Assembly: GCA_905147135.1 (NCBI GenBank)
Contig: LR990049.1
Location: 14,773,428-14,837,427, forward strand
Length of the DNA stretch: 64,000 bases
Reading direction: 5' to 3'
Origin: Blastobasis lacticolella
Taxonomy: Eukaryota > Arthropoda > Insecta > Lepidoptera > Blastobasidae
Below, one piece after another: positions 1-10,768 of the stretch (the stretch's first letter is position 1; the number at the start of each line of letters is the position of its first letter). The notes under the pieces are model-generated. The model saw only the letters and a list, made by a program, of their open reading frames with translations. It had not been told where the DNA came from and searched no databases. Made by a program: the position numbers and the translations under genes.

Positions 1-3000
1 TCTGTTTCCGGAAACAAATAACCTTGTTTTAAAAAAATATTTGAAGCTATTGGATCTACATGGGGTTTTTCAAGGTCGTGCACATGTCTACCATGCAACT
101 CTTTACTTCTCCAAGAATTCAGCTTATTTTTAACTTGCTCGGTAACTGGGATAAATTCTTTTTCTTTATGTTTCAGATTAAGAGGCGTGTAATTATCATC
201 TGTTAAAGTTGTAGCTAGGTGTACAACACTGTCACTTATTTTGCTATAGAAGAAATCTCTCAAATTTTTCAGTTGATTTTGCCAGAGAATGTTTAAATCA
301 ATTAATCCTCTTCCTCCCAGTTCTCTTTTGGTGGATATTCTCTCTATTGCTGACTTCGGGTGTAAGTATTTATGTTTTGTTAGAGTGGTTCTAGTTTTAA
401 TTTCCAGGTTCTTTATATCGGTTTGTGTCCATTTTATTATCCCAAACGAGTATGTTAGTATCGGCGTGGCATATGTATTTATGGCTTTTGTTAAGTTGCG
501 GGCATTAAGCTGTTTTTTACACACTTTATTAACTCTCCTAATGTACTCTGAGGTAAGATCTTTTTTAATCTGCGTGTGGTTTATCGATTTTGTTTGTTGT
601 ATTCCTAAATATTTGTACATTTCATCATTATCCATGGCAGTAATACAGATATCATCACTGATATTGTAATCGCCTTCAATTATTTTTCCCTTCTTTATAT
701 GCAATGTTTTACATTTGTCTAAACCAAAATTCATATTTATGTCTTTACTAAATTCGGCAGTTATTTCGAGCAATTCTTTCATGCCATGATCAGTTTTTCC
801 ATAGAGTTTGATGTCGTCCATGTACATCAGGTGAGTGATTGAAGTGTCGCGGGTAAGTTTATAGCCGTGTTTAGATTTGGAGAGGAGTTGTGAGAGAGGG
901 TTCAGGGCCATACAGAACCACAAAGGGCTGAGGGAATCTCCCTGGAAGATGCCATTTCTAATTTGGATTTGCTCGGTTATTAACTTTGCAGTTTTCACTG
1001 ATAAAGTTAGTGTCGTTCTCCAGTTAGCCATGGCATGTTCCAGGAAAGCTATGATTGAAGGATGAATCTTATATATTTGTAGGACGCGAATCAACCAAGA
1101 ATGCGGAACACTGTCGAAAGCTTTTTTATAATCTATATAAGAAATATTTAGATTTCTATTGTGTTTGTGAGCGTGTTTTAGAACAGTAGAATCTATGATA
1201 AGCTGTTCCTTACATCCTCTGTGGTTCTGTCGGCAGCCTTTCTGTTCTTCAGCTATAATGTTGTGCATTTCTAGGTGGTTAACTACTTTATTGGTTATAC
1301 AAGATGTTATCAGTTTATAGGTAGTGGGTAAACATGTTATAGGCCGGTATTGAGATGGATCTGCAGTATTAAGTGATTTTGGGAGCATTAATGTTATTCC
1401 AGTAGTTAGAAATGGCGGTAGCGGCGTTGTTCCATGGATCAGTTCAGTGACTACTTTAGCAAGACTGCTATGGAGCACCGTGAGATGCTTAAGCCAAAAA
1501 TTTTGTACTCCGTCCAGTCCAGCAGCCTTCCAATTTTTCATTTTGCTTGTAACTGTACATATGTCATCTTCCGTGACATCTGTTAAAACCATTTCTTCTA
1601 TATGGTCCCAATGTTGAGCCTCATCGTTGACCCACTTTGCTGAGCGATTAAATTCTGTCGATTTGTCCCATATTTCTGCCCAATAGTGTCTCAGGTCCTC
1701 CGCACTTGGTATTTCTGTTGAGTTTTGGTTATCCGATCCACTGTTGTGTAACGACCTATAGAACCCTTTTTCATTTGTGTTGAATAGATTATTATTAGTT
1801 TTTCTTTGTAGAGCTTTATTATATCTCCCTAATCGATGTGATTTTAAGGCAAGCTTTTGTTTCAGCGTGTCTAAGTACTCTTGTGGTCTATTGTTTGCTG
1901 GCTCATGAGTGGAATGGATTTTGGTGTTTCTAAATACTGACTCTACTGTATCTGTAACTTTTCTTGACCTATTACCTTTTATGTATTGTGTTAGCCTACC
2001 TATGTTTTTTCTCAATATTTCAATATCCCTTTCTAATCTTGTTTTCCACGTAGGTTTTCCGAAATTTTCTCTGTGTCTGCGGCCTTCAGTGATATTCCGT
2101 TTAACTTCGTAACCCATTTCTTGGCTTATGACTAATGCACTACAATATATAAGTGTGTGTATCTGTGTTAAATCCGAATCTTTGGAGATGAGCTTCGGTA
2201 GAATAACGGTGTTGAAAACTCGCAAAAGTCCGTTCAGTTTTTTATTAACCCTTAGTCTGGGGAGTTTTGGGCGTGTTAGAGGGTCCGTATCTGTAAATTC
2301 TATTAACGTATTTTGTAGTTGTTTTAAAAGTTCTTGGGTATTTGTATTAGTTATGATTGTGTCATTAATGTAGGTGGGGTCACGTTCTGCCGCAGATGTA
2401 TATACAGATCGTTCTGTCTGTGTTTGGGATGATAAAATGGGTGAGTTGAGGGATATATGTAATTCATTTTCGTATTCTGTAGATAATGTGTCCGTTAAAG
2501 TAAGGGATGATAATAAATGCTGCTGTGGGGTTGAATCAACAGAGGACAGTGGGTGAGATATGTATAGTGCTGAAGAGTTGACACGTTCTTCGTCCTCTTT
2601 TAGAAGTGTTGATACTTCCAACTTTATTTGTGTAATAATTGTATCCGATAGAAGTTTATTACGCAGTATTGCTCTCATTTGATCAGCAATACGTTGCTCA
2701 GTCACATTAATATCTGGGTATTCTATTTTAAACCTGTCGAATAGGCGTTTTCTGTACATAGTCTTGTCTGTTTCTAACTTGGTAATAAAATAGTATGTGC
2801 GCATGATAAACAAGTTAACATCATTACTCCATCTCATGCGCACTCGAGGTTTCCCAGCCTTAGTGGACGCGGGTAAAAAGGTATGCACCTCCCGCGCAAC
2901 ATCCAAGTTGGGTATATCTACGTCTATGTGTTCTTCATCCACAGATGCCAATGATGGGGTGTAAGATATTGTACTTGGGCTATAAGGTTCGCTAACGTCT

Positions 3001-3194
3001 GAAATAGCTGGTGATGGACTTCTATATCTATTGTTGGTAATTCTACGACTTCTTCTAATTGTAAGTGTTTCACTCTGTTCTAAGCAATCATGTGGCGTCT
3101 GTGGTGAAGTTAATGAAGAATTACGGACAGATTCCGTGTTTACAACAGTTGATAACTGGGTAACATTTATATTTTTCTTTTTAATTCTTCTCAT
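1..3194 (-). CDS. Reverse transcriptase ORF of R4/Dong-like LINE, N-terminal 1064 aa
   Basis: The frame opens at ATG 3194; an in-frame TGA lies about 55 nt upstream, so this is the first usable Met. Residues ~113-175 (RMRWSNDVNLF..., then NVTEQRIADQMRA) look like a Myb/SANT-type DNA-binding domain; no CCHH zinc finger precedes it. RT motifs follow in order: KAAGLDG near residue 556, QYRPITCLPTTYKLI, SYIDYKKAFDSVPHSW, GIFQGDSLSPLWF, the catalytic YMDD at residues 791-794, FGLDKCKTL and YKYLGI. YMDD is in frame with the start, which supports an unbroken frame. The visible protein ends at GYLFPETD, where such proteins normally continue to a CCHC motif and nuclease. Its role is target-primed reverse transcription of its own RNA. 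Confidence 0.85.
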   Translation of the reverse strand, partial: MRRIKKKNINVTQLSTVVNTESVRNSSLTSPQTPHDCLEQSETLTIRRSRRITNNRYRSPSPAISDVSEPYSPSTISYTPSLASVDEEHIDVDIPNLDVAREVHTFLPASTKAGKPRVRMRWSNDVNLFIMRTYYFITKLETDKTMYRKRLFDRFKIEYPDINVTEQRIADQMRAILRNKLLSDTIITQIKLEVSTLLKEDEERVNSSALYISHPLSSVDSTPQQHLLSSLTLTDTLSTEYENELHISLNSPILSSQTQTERSVYTSAAERDPTYINDTIITNTNTQELLKQLQNTLIEFTDTDPLTRPKLPRLRVNKKLNGLLRVFNTVILPKLISKDSDLTQIHTLIYCSALVISQEMGYEVKRNITEGRRHRENFGKPTWKTRLERDIEILRKNIGRLTQYIKGNRSRKVTDTVESVFRNTKIHSTHEPANNRPQEYLDTLKQKLALKSHRLGRYNKALQRKTNNNLFNTNEKGFYRSLHNSGSDNQNSTEIPSAEDLRHYWAEIWDKSTEFNRSAKWVNDEAQHWDHIEEMVLTDVTEDDICTVTSKMKNWKAAGLDGVQNFWLKHLTVLHSSLAKVVTELIHGTTPLPPFLTTGITLMLPKSLNTADPSQYRPITCLPTTYKLITSCITNKVVNHLEMHNIIAEEQKGCRQNHRGCKEQLIIDSTVLKHAHKHNRNLNISYIDYKKAFDSVPHSWLIRVLQIYKIHPSIIAFLEHAMANWRTTLTLSVKTAKLITEQIQIRNGIFQGDSLSPLWFCMALNPLSQLLSKSKHGYKLTRDTSITHLMYMDDIKLYGKTDHGMKELLEITAEFSKDINMNFGLDKCKTLHIKKGKIIEGDYNISDDICITAMDNDEMYKYLGIQQTKSINHTQIKKDLTSEYIRRVNKVCKKQLNARNLTKAINTYATPILTYSFGIIKWTQTDIKNLEIKTRTTLTKHKYLHPKSAIERISTKRELGGRGLIDLNILWQNQLKNLRDFFYSKISDSVVHLATTLTDDNYTPLNLKHKEKEFIPVTEQVKNKLNSWRSKELHGRHVHDLEKPHVDPIASNIFLKQGYLFPET

Positions 3195-3369
3195 ATAATT
3201 CCCACGAGTTGCAAGGGACAACAGGTCAATCACGGCAGAGCCCTGCGTTCACCGCGACAAGGGTACTTTAAACTGGAGGGCCCCTGATCTCCAGAGTTCG
3301 CATGTTCTAGACTATACTTCCCTATAGCCACGCAGCCCTCGGCACATCCTGTTTCACCTTGGCTTGGGT

Positions 3370-3498
3370 TGTATCCCTCTTGGTCTGGATCCTCGCCTTA
3401 GGCCTGTCCTGCATGAGTAACTCTACCGGCATAGCCCTAAGGGTCATTGAATCACGCAAGCCCCGCCACGACGTCAACGTGGGGATACAGTGGCGGGG
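3370..3498 (-). ncRNA. Candidate HDV-like self-cleaving ribozyme at LINE 5' end
   Basis: Read on the minus strand from 3498, the first nine bases (3498-3490, CCCCGCCAC) pair perfectly with 3469-3461 (P1). The next eight (3489-3482, TGTATCCC) pair perfectly with 3377-3370 (GGGATACA, P2). Between the P1 strand and P2 3' strand, 3442-3436 (CCTTAGG) pairs with 3402-3396 (CCTAAGG, P4). P1-5', P2-5', a small P3 possibility, P1-3', P4, P2-3' is the nested double-pseudoknot order of HDV ribozymes. A possible catalytic C lies in the P4-P2 joiner (CCAAGA just before P2). HDV-like ribozymes are known at 5' ends of several LINE clades. P3 is weak and P1 starts with C, which is unusual, so activity is unproven. 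Confidence 0.5.
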
Positions 3499-3500
3499 TT

Positions 3501-3530
3501 ATCATTATTATTATTATTATTATTATTAAT
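3501..3530. repeat. (ATT/TAA)n microsatellite, insertion site of the R4/Dong-like element
   Basis: About nine ATT units (TAA on the minus strand). The tract is the 3' tail of the LINE to its right (minus strand) and touches the 5' end of the R4/Dong-like element to its left, with only GATAA between the last clean units and the element's first C. Confidence 0.9.
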
Positions 3531-3962
3531 CATTTATTTCAGACCATATAAATACGATTTCTAACAGTCCATATTATATTGTGTTAGTTAAATTACTTAT
3601 AATATATTGTTAAAATCATTGCATAATTAAACATTCAATTCATGAAATTCAAAAAAACATCACAATATCATAATAAAAATTAATTCAAAATTCAAATAAA
3701 ATGTCAAATTCTTAAGTAGGCAAATATTTTATTCATAAAAATTAAGTCCCAGATGCAACATGGAGTTTAAGCCAGTGTTGCATCATGGAACAGTCCAGTC
3801 TGTTTGCCCACATATTTAGGAGGCTGTTATGGCTCCCCCGGACACGCTGCAGGATTGACGCAACCCTTTTTCGCATGATAGCGTGAAAACCATCCGTCCT
3901 TGCTGCCGCAAACATGCCCGACGCACTTCAGTGTCTCCGAAGCCCCAACAGCATCCTAAACA
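3505..3962 (-). pseudogene. Degenerate LINE 3' end (RT C-terminus, 3' UTR, TAA tail)
   Basis: On the minus strand a C-terminal RT frame is recognisable (FRMLLGLRRH, then SASGMFAAARTDGFHAIMRK, ILQRVRGSHNSLLNMW), ending in a stop near 3746. It has an internal stop after LGLRRH. This type of C-terminus is common in lepidopteran LINEs. A ~230-bp AT-rich 3' UTR with AATAAA and a (TAA)n tail follows. It is a dead 5'-truncated copy that later served as target for the R4/Dong-like element. Confidence 0.75.
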
Positions 3963-4044
3963 TGTTATATTATGCATTGTAAATTGTACCTACTTACGAA
4001 TCATTCTTAATATCTATTTAGTTTGTAAGTTGGTATAACTTCAA

Positions 4045-4308
4045 TTGGCCGTGTGGTGTCCGACAGAGTAGAATAGCACCACCACCATACGCTCGTGGGT
4101 GTCGTACAAGGCGACCAATGTTTTCGAAGCAAAACTTCTGGAGTTTCCGTAGGCTGAAAAATGGCAGCAGCGTTTTCCATTGTTATATTTATAACACTGC
4201 TATCTCCAACCCGCCTGCCAAGCGTGGAGATTATGGCAATAACCTCCCTTTGGCAGAGGGGAGAGGCCTTAAGTCATACAGTAGACTGATATTGGCTGTG
4301 ATGATTAT
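4045..4308 (+). mobile_element. RTE-tailed SINE-like repeat, family A copy 1
   Basis: Starts TTGGCCGTGTGGTGTCCGAC and ends in GGCTGTGATGATTA. It shares its whole length with copies at 9523, 10769, 44721 and 50122. It has no coding capacity. The 3' end (GTAGACTGATATTGGCTGTGATGA) resembles the terminal codons and GATGATGA tail of RTE-clade LINEs, suggesting RTE machinery moved it (inference). Confidence 0.75.
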
Positions 4309-4345
4309 ATATTCAATATCTACTTATTTCGTAGCTTGGTAAACA

Positions 4346-7050
4346 TTTAATACGCAACTGCTTTGCAATAAGACGACGGTGACTCACAAGAAAATTGCGC
4401 TGCAAATTATACCTTCCTATACGTATATCTCGTAAGATTGAACCGACATTGGGTTTATCGTAAAATAAACCGTAGTTTTATAGATTATGTAGGTACTTAC
4501 ATTTATCTGTGTAGTTATTTAAAGTTAAATGTAAAAAATTAGCTCGTACGCGTGGCTTAATTTGCATGGAAGGGGGCTAAAAGCCTTTGTCTATCTTCAA
4601 CCCTTTGAACCAGGGCGATGCCCGCGCTGTGACATCTCAAATTTGACATTTTCTCTGGCCAAAACTGTATTAAAACGTCACTGACACTAATCTTCGACAA
4701 TATACGTCTGTAGTTGTACTGAAAATAGTTGAGAAGATATTTTTTGGCTACAATGTCACAGCGCATGAATTAGGCCCCAGGAACCTGGGTAAAAATTATG
4801 CTTTAGTCGCAAATACGAAATAGGATCAATTATTACAAATAAAAATATGACGAAACCATGCCACATTCAAAAAAGTTTAGAGTGGCCAATATAGAGTTGG
4901 TTTTTGAGTTTTTTTGCAGAAGAGGACCGCTTTCTCTATTATTAAGACATCTCTTATTTTCGAAAAAAATATTTATTTGATAGAGTATCTTCCCATTTTC
5001 TGTATAACAATCAAAATTAAAAAAGCCTATGTCCATTTATATAATTTTCAAATAAAACAAAATTATTTACTGTTTCTTCTTACCCCTACGGGGAAGAGTA
5101 GGTAGGGACATTAAAAAAAGTATAAATAACCCCGACAGAGTTTACCTAAATAATTATACGTACTCAAATTTTGAAACTACAAAGCTAAGAACTATCTCAG
5201 TTAAACCACATCTAAATCAGTCCATATACTTATCCGTTCGGGTGCTACGACTCCATAGACAGATATACATTAACAGTCTTTTTGCATCGTTCAACCATAA
5301 CGATGACAAAATTGGTCCTCTACGTACCTATTCGGTCTACCTTTCATTAATCTAATACATATTAAAATTACTAGTTACAATATATTGTAATTAGATTGGA
5401 ATTGTGGATTATAATCCAAAGTTGCAATCCAAGTATCCAACAGCCAATGGCGTATCACCTGCTTACTACGTGAATGTAATTAAATGAGTAAGTGGTTTAG
5501 TAATTGTTTAGAAAGTTGCCATCGCCAATAATTCTCTTCTCGAGGAGGCGGCCTGGTCAAACCAGTTGGGAGACGCGCAGACAGTTTGTTTACCTCACGA
5601 AAGGTGTTTATTTACTTTCATTCGTGTCCTCCAGGCTGGCAGGGACCACTTTGTGACCTTCTCCTTAACCACCTTTTGATGACAATAACTTGATGTTTTT
5701 ATTTGCCGCCGTACCGTCTGGGAACCATTAGTTGCGAAGGTAATACAAAAATAAAACTTTTCTGAATAAATTAGGTACCTAAAGTTCGTTTCAATAGAAA
5801 ATAGCAAAAGTAGAGCACGTTATCCATTAGTATTTTCCACGGATATCTAAATAAAATTACTGACTGAATTTATCTGGAGAAATTTAAAAAAGAATCTACG
5901 TTTATTTAAATAAGTCAAACTATTTAGGTTTCTGTGAAATATACTTTTCGATTACGTGCTCTACCTAATTTTGATATTCTCTATTTAAATTTACAGTTGT
6001 ACCTATAGTTTTTTACATGAGTGAAATGTAACTCAGCTGTGTTACTTATAGAGTACATATCTTTGAAATATCGATATTGGTGTTTCCGGTAGGTCAATCA
6101 CATACCGATCAACGTAATTCATTCAGTGTAAGATATTTCCTTCAATCAGCATTGTATTTAAATGTGCTACCTACAGTTTCGTAAATTATCAATGTATCAC
6201 TAAGCAAGCATGAACGGGCAAGCCAGACTGGAGCCGGCGACCGGCGCGTGAGTCACATGCTTTCTATCCAAGTACGAGTAATAGCCACGGGTCGATGACA
6301 CTATCCTATAGAACAAACTGGATCTATTACGCTAGCACTGAAACTTACTATGGGCATTATAAATGTGGTTCCGTACGCACTGCGTATTATTAGAATTGCT
6401 GAAATATTAGAATTGTTATAATAAAGGATTTCTCATTAATATTCCGCTCTTCATTTCATTTTGGGTCTTTGGGAAACTTTGTTATTTATATCTCTATATC
6501 TGTGTTTTATAAAATGATGCTCGTTCTGACATAATGTGTTTAACGCGGTAGGAAACCCGGAACATACCCTTAAAATGTTGTTTTTACATTTTTAGGATAT
6601 TCTATTATTGTTTAATTGATTAGTGTAGGTAATATTTTAATAAACGTCCTACATAGTTACTTTAGCAACTTACTAATTTCCATTATTGTTTCTAACATAA
6701 TTAATTTTGGGCTTTAGAGGCAATTGGAGATTACTCCAAGTCTACTTAAAATTTTAGCGAGTGCCGAAAAAGATAGTATATCCACGTGATATGGTTTCAT
6801 TTAGTTTTTAGTCGGTATGGGTGGCTATGCGTTAGTGCCAAAATTTTCCATTTTACTCACAACACAACACTTAGCAGCCAATGTGCCTTTAAGGTCATCA
6901 ATAAGGAAACTCGAACGACCTCAGGCAGGTACCTACTCAATGTAATGCGAGCACAATAGCTAACGTGGCATTCTTTCATCTGTTTTGGTAATTGCGAAAA
7001 TGATTCGAACCAATATTTATAATATTTTTTATATCTGTAGTAGGCCTGAA
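4346..7050. other. No gene recognised; AT-rich intergenic DNA
   Basis: Only short non-conserved frames, of low complexity and without splice-site context, are present. I see no domain, RNA gene or full repeat. The AT-rich texture matches the intergenic DNA elsewhere in the window. Confidence 0.6.
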
Positions 7051-7053
7051 GAG

Positions 7054-7368
7054 GAGCATCGGTGGCCGAGCGGTTAGGATATCCGACTCGTAAGCGAGAG
7101 GTGCCGGGTTCGAATCCCGCTGCGTCCATGTACCAATGACTCTTTTCTGAGTGAGGGAAACATCGTGATGAAACCTGCACATTCAAAGACTGAATGTGTA
7201 ATCATGATCCAATTTGGTCAGTTTCCCTTGGTAGCAGGTTCACAGAGGTCAGATGGCAAATAGCTCCACTATAATTAGCTGATCCCCCAAATCCTAGATC
7301 ACGGTCAAGGCGGACCCTGGGCCCTTGTGCTTGAGAGCACAACCAGGACATTAACGCCAAGATGATTA
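7054..7368 (+). mobile_element. tRNA-headed SINE, family B copy 1
   Basis: The head is tRNA-like: box A TGGCCGAGCGGTTAGG and box B GGTTCGAATCC, spaced as in a tRNA. A conserved non-tRNA body follows (CATCGTGATGAAACCTGCACATTC) with a 3' end ACATTAACGCCAAGATGATTATA. The same unit recurs at seven other places here. A true tRNA is unlikely because the head runs straight into the repeat body and acceptor-stem pairing is imperfect. SINEs of this type are transcribed by RNA polymerase III and need LINE machinery in trans. Confidence 0.85.
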
Positions 7369-7534
7369 TACACAGCCAGGGGAGTTTCTACGGTGAAATG
7401 CGGGATCTGGGCTTATCGGCCTCCTCTACCTAAAGCACTATTATATTATAAGATAAGCTGCCCTCTCTATTACTTTCGGCTACGGGAAATAGGTTATCGG
7501 CACCCCACATTATCATTTTTTTTTTTAATAGAGG

Positions 7535-7650
7535 GTGGCCAACGAGCAAACAGTTCATTTGATGGTAAGTGATCACCGCCGCCCATGGACATTCGCAACA
7601 GAAAGCAGCGGGAAGACCGCTGCAGGAAGATACCTAACTGAAAGAATATT
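7535..7650 (+). repeat. Short interspersed repeat, family D copy 1
   Basis: Contains the lepidopteran repeat core CAACGAGCAAACAGTTCATT, GATGGTAAGTGATCACCGCC and CCCATGGACATTCGCAAC. Related cores occur at 33865, 46300 (inverted) and 63358. No coding potential. Confidence 0.65.
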
Positions 7651-8177
7651 CTTAAAACAAACTGTACTGCTTATGGACAACTGTATTTGTGGGTGTCAAG
7701 AAGTGCGCCCGCCCAAAGAGCCACCAGCAAGTAAACGTGCGCATCACGGTGATGCGCACGCTTAATTAGGTTTGACGCGGTCCGTATGACCGAAAGGACG
7801 ATGGGACCCTGGTGGAGGAGAGTGTTACCCAAATAAGCACTTGTTGACAAGTTAGCCGCAATGGAAATAATTGTCTATATTTCAATTTAAATAAAGTGAC
7901 CAAGACGTGTCGGGCTCTGTTACCATCCCCCTGCCTTTACCCCGTTATTAGGTGGGGTCGGCACAATATATCTCTTTAAGTCATGCTGTAAGATATTTTA
8001 TAAACCAGCCGCCTGCTTGACGTCTACCCTCCTCCTTGGGAGTGTTGTCGAGATCCCTGTGATGAAATTACACAGTAAAAAATTCTGATGGCCATTTTCT
8101 GGTCTACGAAGGTCCTAGCTGGTAAGCTTTAGTACGATACACACAAACGTATAAATAGGATCATTTGTGACCCGAAA

Positions 8178-8560
8178 TTGATTGAAGCTAAGCTGCAGAG
8201 CCTCGAGTATCCGCGTAGGGTTGCGCGTCTGTCGGTGTTCTACATGTTGGTTTTTGGAGAGTGTGCGAAGCAGTTGCACGACCGCTCCCTCCGGCCCCTT
8301 TCCGCCATCAGGATACGCGATCCGAAAGAACGCTTCATTTTTATGTCGTGGATCTTCCAGCTATTCGCACGAGCCGCTTTGATTTAACCTTTATAATGCG
8401 AACGGCTAAGGAATGGAACATATTGCCTGCGAGTGTGTTGATCATTATAATATGAACGCATTCAAGGCTAGAGTGAATAGGCTGTTCATAGACATTCATG
8501 CACCATCTTCGGCCGCATCATCACGGTAAGATGACGGTCAAATGCCTGGCTAGTCTAATT
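8178..8560 (+). pseudogene. LINE RT C-terminal fragment, frameshifted (family F copy 1)
   Basis: Conceptual peptides in shifting frames match one RT C-terminus: KLQSLEYPRRVARLSVFY, GECAKQLHD, then VVDLPAIRTS, MRTAKEWNILPASV, then FKARVNRLF. The same sequence recurs at 29495 and 34200. Frameshifts and a deletion show a dead copy. The exact clade (CR1/L2/Daphne-like) cannot be fixed from the tail. Confidence 0.75.
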
Positions 8561-8867
8561 AAGAAAATATATAGTCGAGGACACCGTACGGCAAAGTGAA
8601 TAGGGTTCTTTAGTTGCCTGTGTGTGTTTATCTTTATCCCACTATATTTTATAAGTTGGTCGACTATTATGTTTTTAATTTTCGTGATTGTGAGTCAAAT
8701 AGATTGGAAAGTTAGCTACGTTCATGGCTGAGCAAATTTCTTTTTTGCTCTGTTTTGTGAGTTGTCGTTGTTGGCTGTCTGTCAAAAGTTCAAGTTTCAG
8801 CCGCGAGCATAGTTATCTTGCGCGCACTTTAGTTGCTAGTAATAAACCAATACAATATATACTTACG

Positions 8868-9033
8868 ACTCGCCCCGGATTTGCACGAGTAATAATCTTA
8901 CCAAATTGTACACCTTAACTTTCCTCACTGAATCACTCTGTCTATTGGTGAAAATCCGTTTAGTATTTTTTGAGTTTGTCGCGAACAGACAGACAAACGC
9001 GGCATGGGACTTGTTTTATATTATATAATGAAG
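8868..9033 (+). mobile_element. Degenerate non-autonomous Helitron-like repeat
   Basis: Has the body of the repeat seen better preserved at 37482-37684: TGAATCACTCTGTCTATTGG, AAAATCCGTTTAG, CAGACAGACAAACGCGGCAT and TTGTTTTATATTATATAATG. The CCCGG...CACGAG segment at its left end corresponds to the Helitron 3' end, so the element would run on the minus strand. Old copy. Confidence 0.5.
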
Positions 9034-9522
9034 TGTGTTTGTATTTACACCAATCACAGCAGCCAATAAATCCAAAACCATTTGTTATTCTAAAGTTCTA
9101 GACTAAGGTTCTAAAGTGTCTAAGTTTGTAATTTTCGCAAAACCAAACAGTAGCAGAGTTGTGGTGAGGTAATCACAGGTCTGTGACAGTGAATGAATTG
9201 GGTACAAAAAATGCTAAACCTGAGTAACTGTAAGACGTAATTCACAAAAAAATTTTGCTGTAAGAATAAACTCTCCGGCTTTATTATTAAAGACTATCTT
9301 TAGGTGACTTGGTTTTGTTGTGATGATGTAGCCAAAAGTTTTTTATAGGTTTAGCGGATACAAAGCATGAGTCACTATTTAATGCGGGTTGCAGGCGTGG
9401 ATGACGTGTCAGAGTAACAATTTTCGAATTTAATATGGTTTTACTTACCTATATTTGTATGCATGTAGAATGCGTGGGCGATGCCCCTGGTATTGCAAAC
9501 GTCCATAGATTTCGGCCGTCCA

Positions 9523-9788
9523 TTGGCCGTGTAGTGTCCGACAAAGTAGAATACGACCAACCCCTTACAATCGTGGGTGTCGTATTAGGCGACTAATGTT
9601 TTTGAGACAAAATATCCACAGTCTCCGGTAACTGGAAAATGGGCAGCAGCGTTTTACATTGTTATTTTTATAACACTCCGATCTCGAACCCGCTTGCCAA
9701 GCGTGGAGTTTATGGCAATAAACTCCTCCCCTTTCGTGGTTGAGGCTCTAAGTCCTGTAGTGGACTGTTATGGGCTGTGATGATGATA
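9523..9788 (+). mobile_element. RTE-tailed SINE-like repeat, family A copy 2
   Basis: Full-length relative of the 4045 copy, from TTGGCCGTGTAGTGTCCGAC to GTGGACTGTTATGGGCTGTG and a GATGATGATA tail. The immediate right flank (CGGTGACTGCTTACCATCAG) looks like an inverted piece of family D. Confidence 0.75.
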
Positions 9789-10018
9789 GGCTGCGGTGAC
9801 TGCTTACCATCAGGCAGGCCTTAGGCTTCTTTGCCACCTTACTGGTATAAAAAATACCTCCAAATAATTTGCTTATCTTGGCCAAAGTTAGTGTAGTGTA
9901 AAATCAAGCGCCACTTCACACGTTACGAAAAAATCTTGTCAAGCAGCAAGTTCTATTGACGAGCGTTTTAGATGGTGACTAATGTAATGTAGACTTGTAG
10001 AAGTAGACCAAGTAGAAA

Positions 10019-10182
10019 AGAAGCAGCAGCGTTTTTGTAGATCATTTTTTTATATCTACTGCGATACCCAGCCCGCCTGCCTAGTATGGAGATTAAGGCA
10101 ACGCCCTACCTACACGAATGAGTGGGAGGTGCTAGTCCAGCAGTGAAATGTGATGTACTGTTAATGATGGATGATGATGATA
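10019..10182 (+). mobile_element. RTE-tailed SINE-like repeat, family A copy 3 (5'-truncated, diverged)
   Basis: Aligns to the 3' half of family A: GCAGCAGCGTTTTTGTAG, CCCGCCTGCCTAGTATGGAG, and a tail ATGATGGATGATGATGA. Diverged relative to the 9523 copy, so an older insertion. Confidence 0.6.
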
Positions 10183-10768
10183 AAAGATTTCTAGTTCTAA
10201 TTACAGTCATGTCACAGTCTAGATGACTAATAATACCCGATTGCACTAAACTTTAGATGACGCATAAGTTGATTTCAGGTATTCTAAACAAGAAAAGCAT
10301 TGCACGAATCACCAATCTTGGGTGAAAACTAAAGTCGCTATACCCGTTTTCACTAAACGTAGGAATCGCCTAAATCCGATGCCCAATAACTTAGGAATTG
10401 CTTACGAAAGAAAATGCGTTCCACCAACCGCTAGGAAATAACTATCGTCGCTAGATAACGCTTAAAGTTAGGAAGTGGATTGGGCGGTACTTAGCCACCT
10501 AGCCATCGCCTAAAAGTACATTGCGGTCTGTTTCTCACAGCAAACTTATCTGACGCAGTGGCCAAAACTGGAACTAAGTGGCGACCCATTTTGAAATTAC
10601 ACTTTGTTGTCAACAACAGCGACGCTGTCACCGGTTCTGATAAGTTTGTGGCACTCTACAGTTTACTAACATCACCGAATCCATAGTAAGTCTTGCCTAG
10701 AGGTGTAGGAGGTTTGGTGAAATAGACCAATTGGATATGGCCATTCCTAAAGACAAGAGTTTCCTAGT

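Larger units (their letters stand above)
1..3498 (-). mobile_element. R4/Dong-like non-LTR retrotransposon, 5' part (cut by window edge)
   Basis: The minus strand carries about 3.5 kb of a LINE: a 5' untranslated leader (3498-3195) followed by one long open frame running off the left edge. RT motifs resemble the R4/Dong clade of site-specific elements (family knowledge: single ORF, C-terminal restriction-like endonuclease). The 5' end abuts a (TAA)n tract, and the founding Dong element of Bombyx also lies in TAA repeats. The endonuclease and 3' end would lie beyond position 1 and are not seen. No stop or frameshift was found in the visible part, so it may be a young copy. The exact clade is inferred from motif style only. 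Confidence 0.8.

Noticed and set aside
7057..7130. Functional tRNA gene (box A and box B present)
   Set aside because: The same head is fused to a repeat body at several loci; acceptor arms do not pair cleanly, so it is a SINE head.
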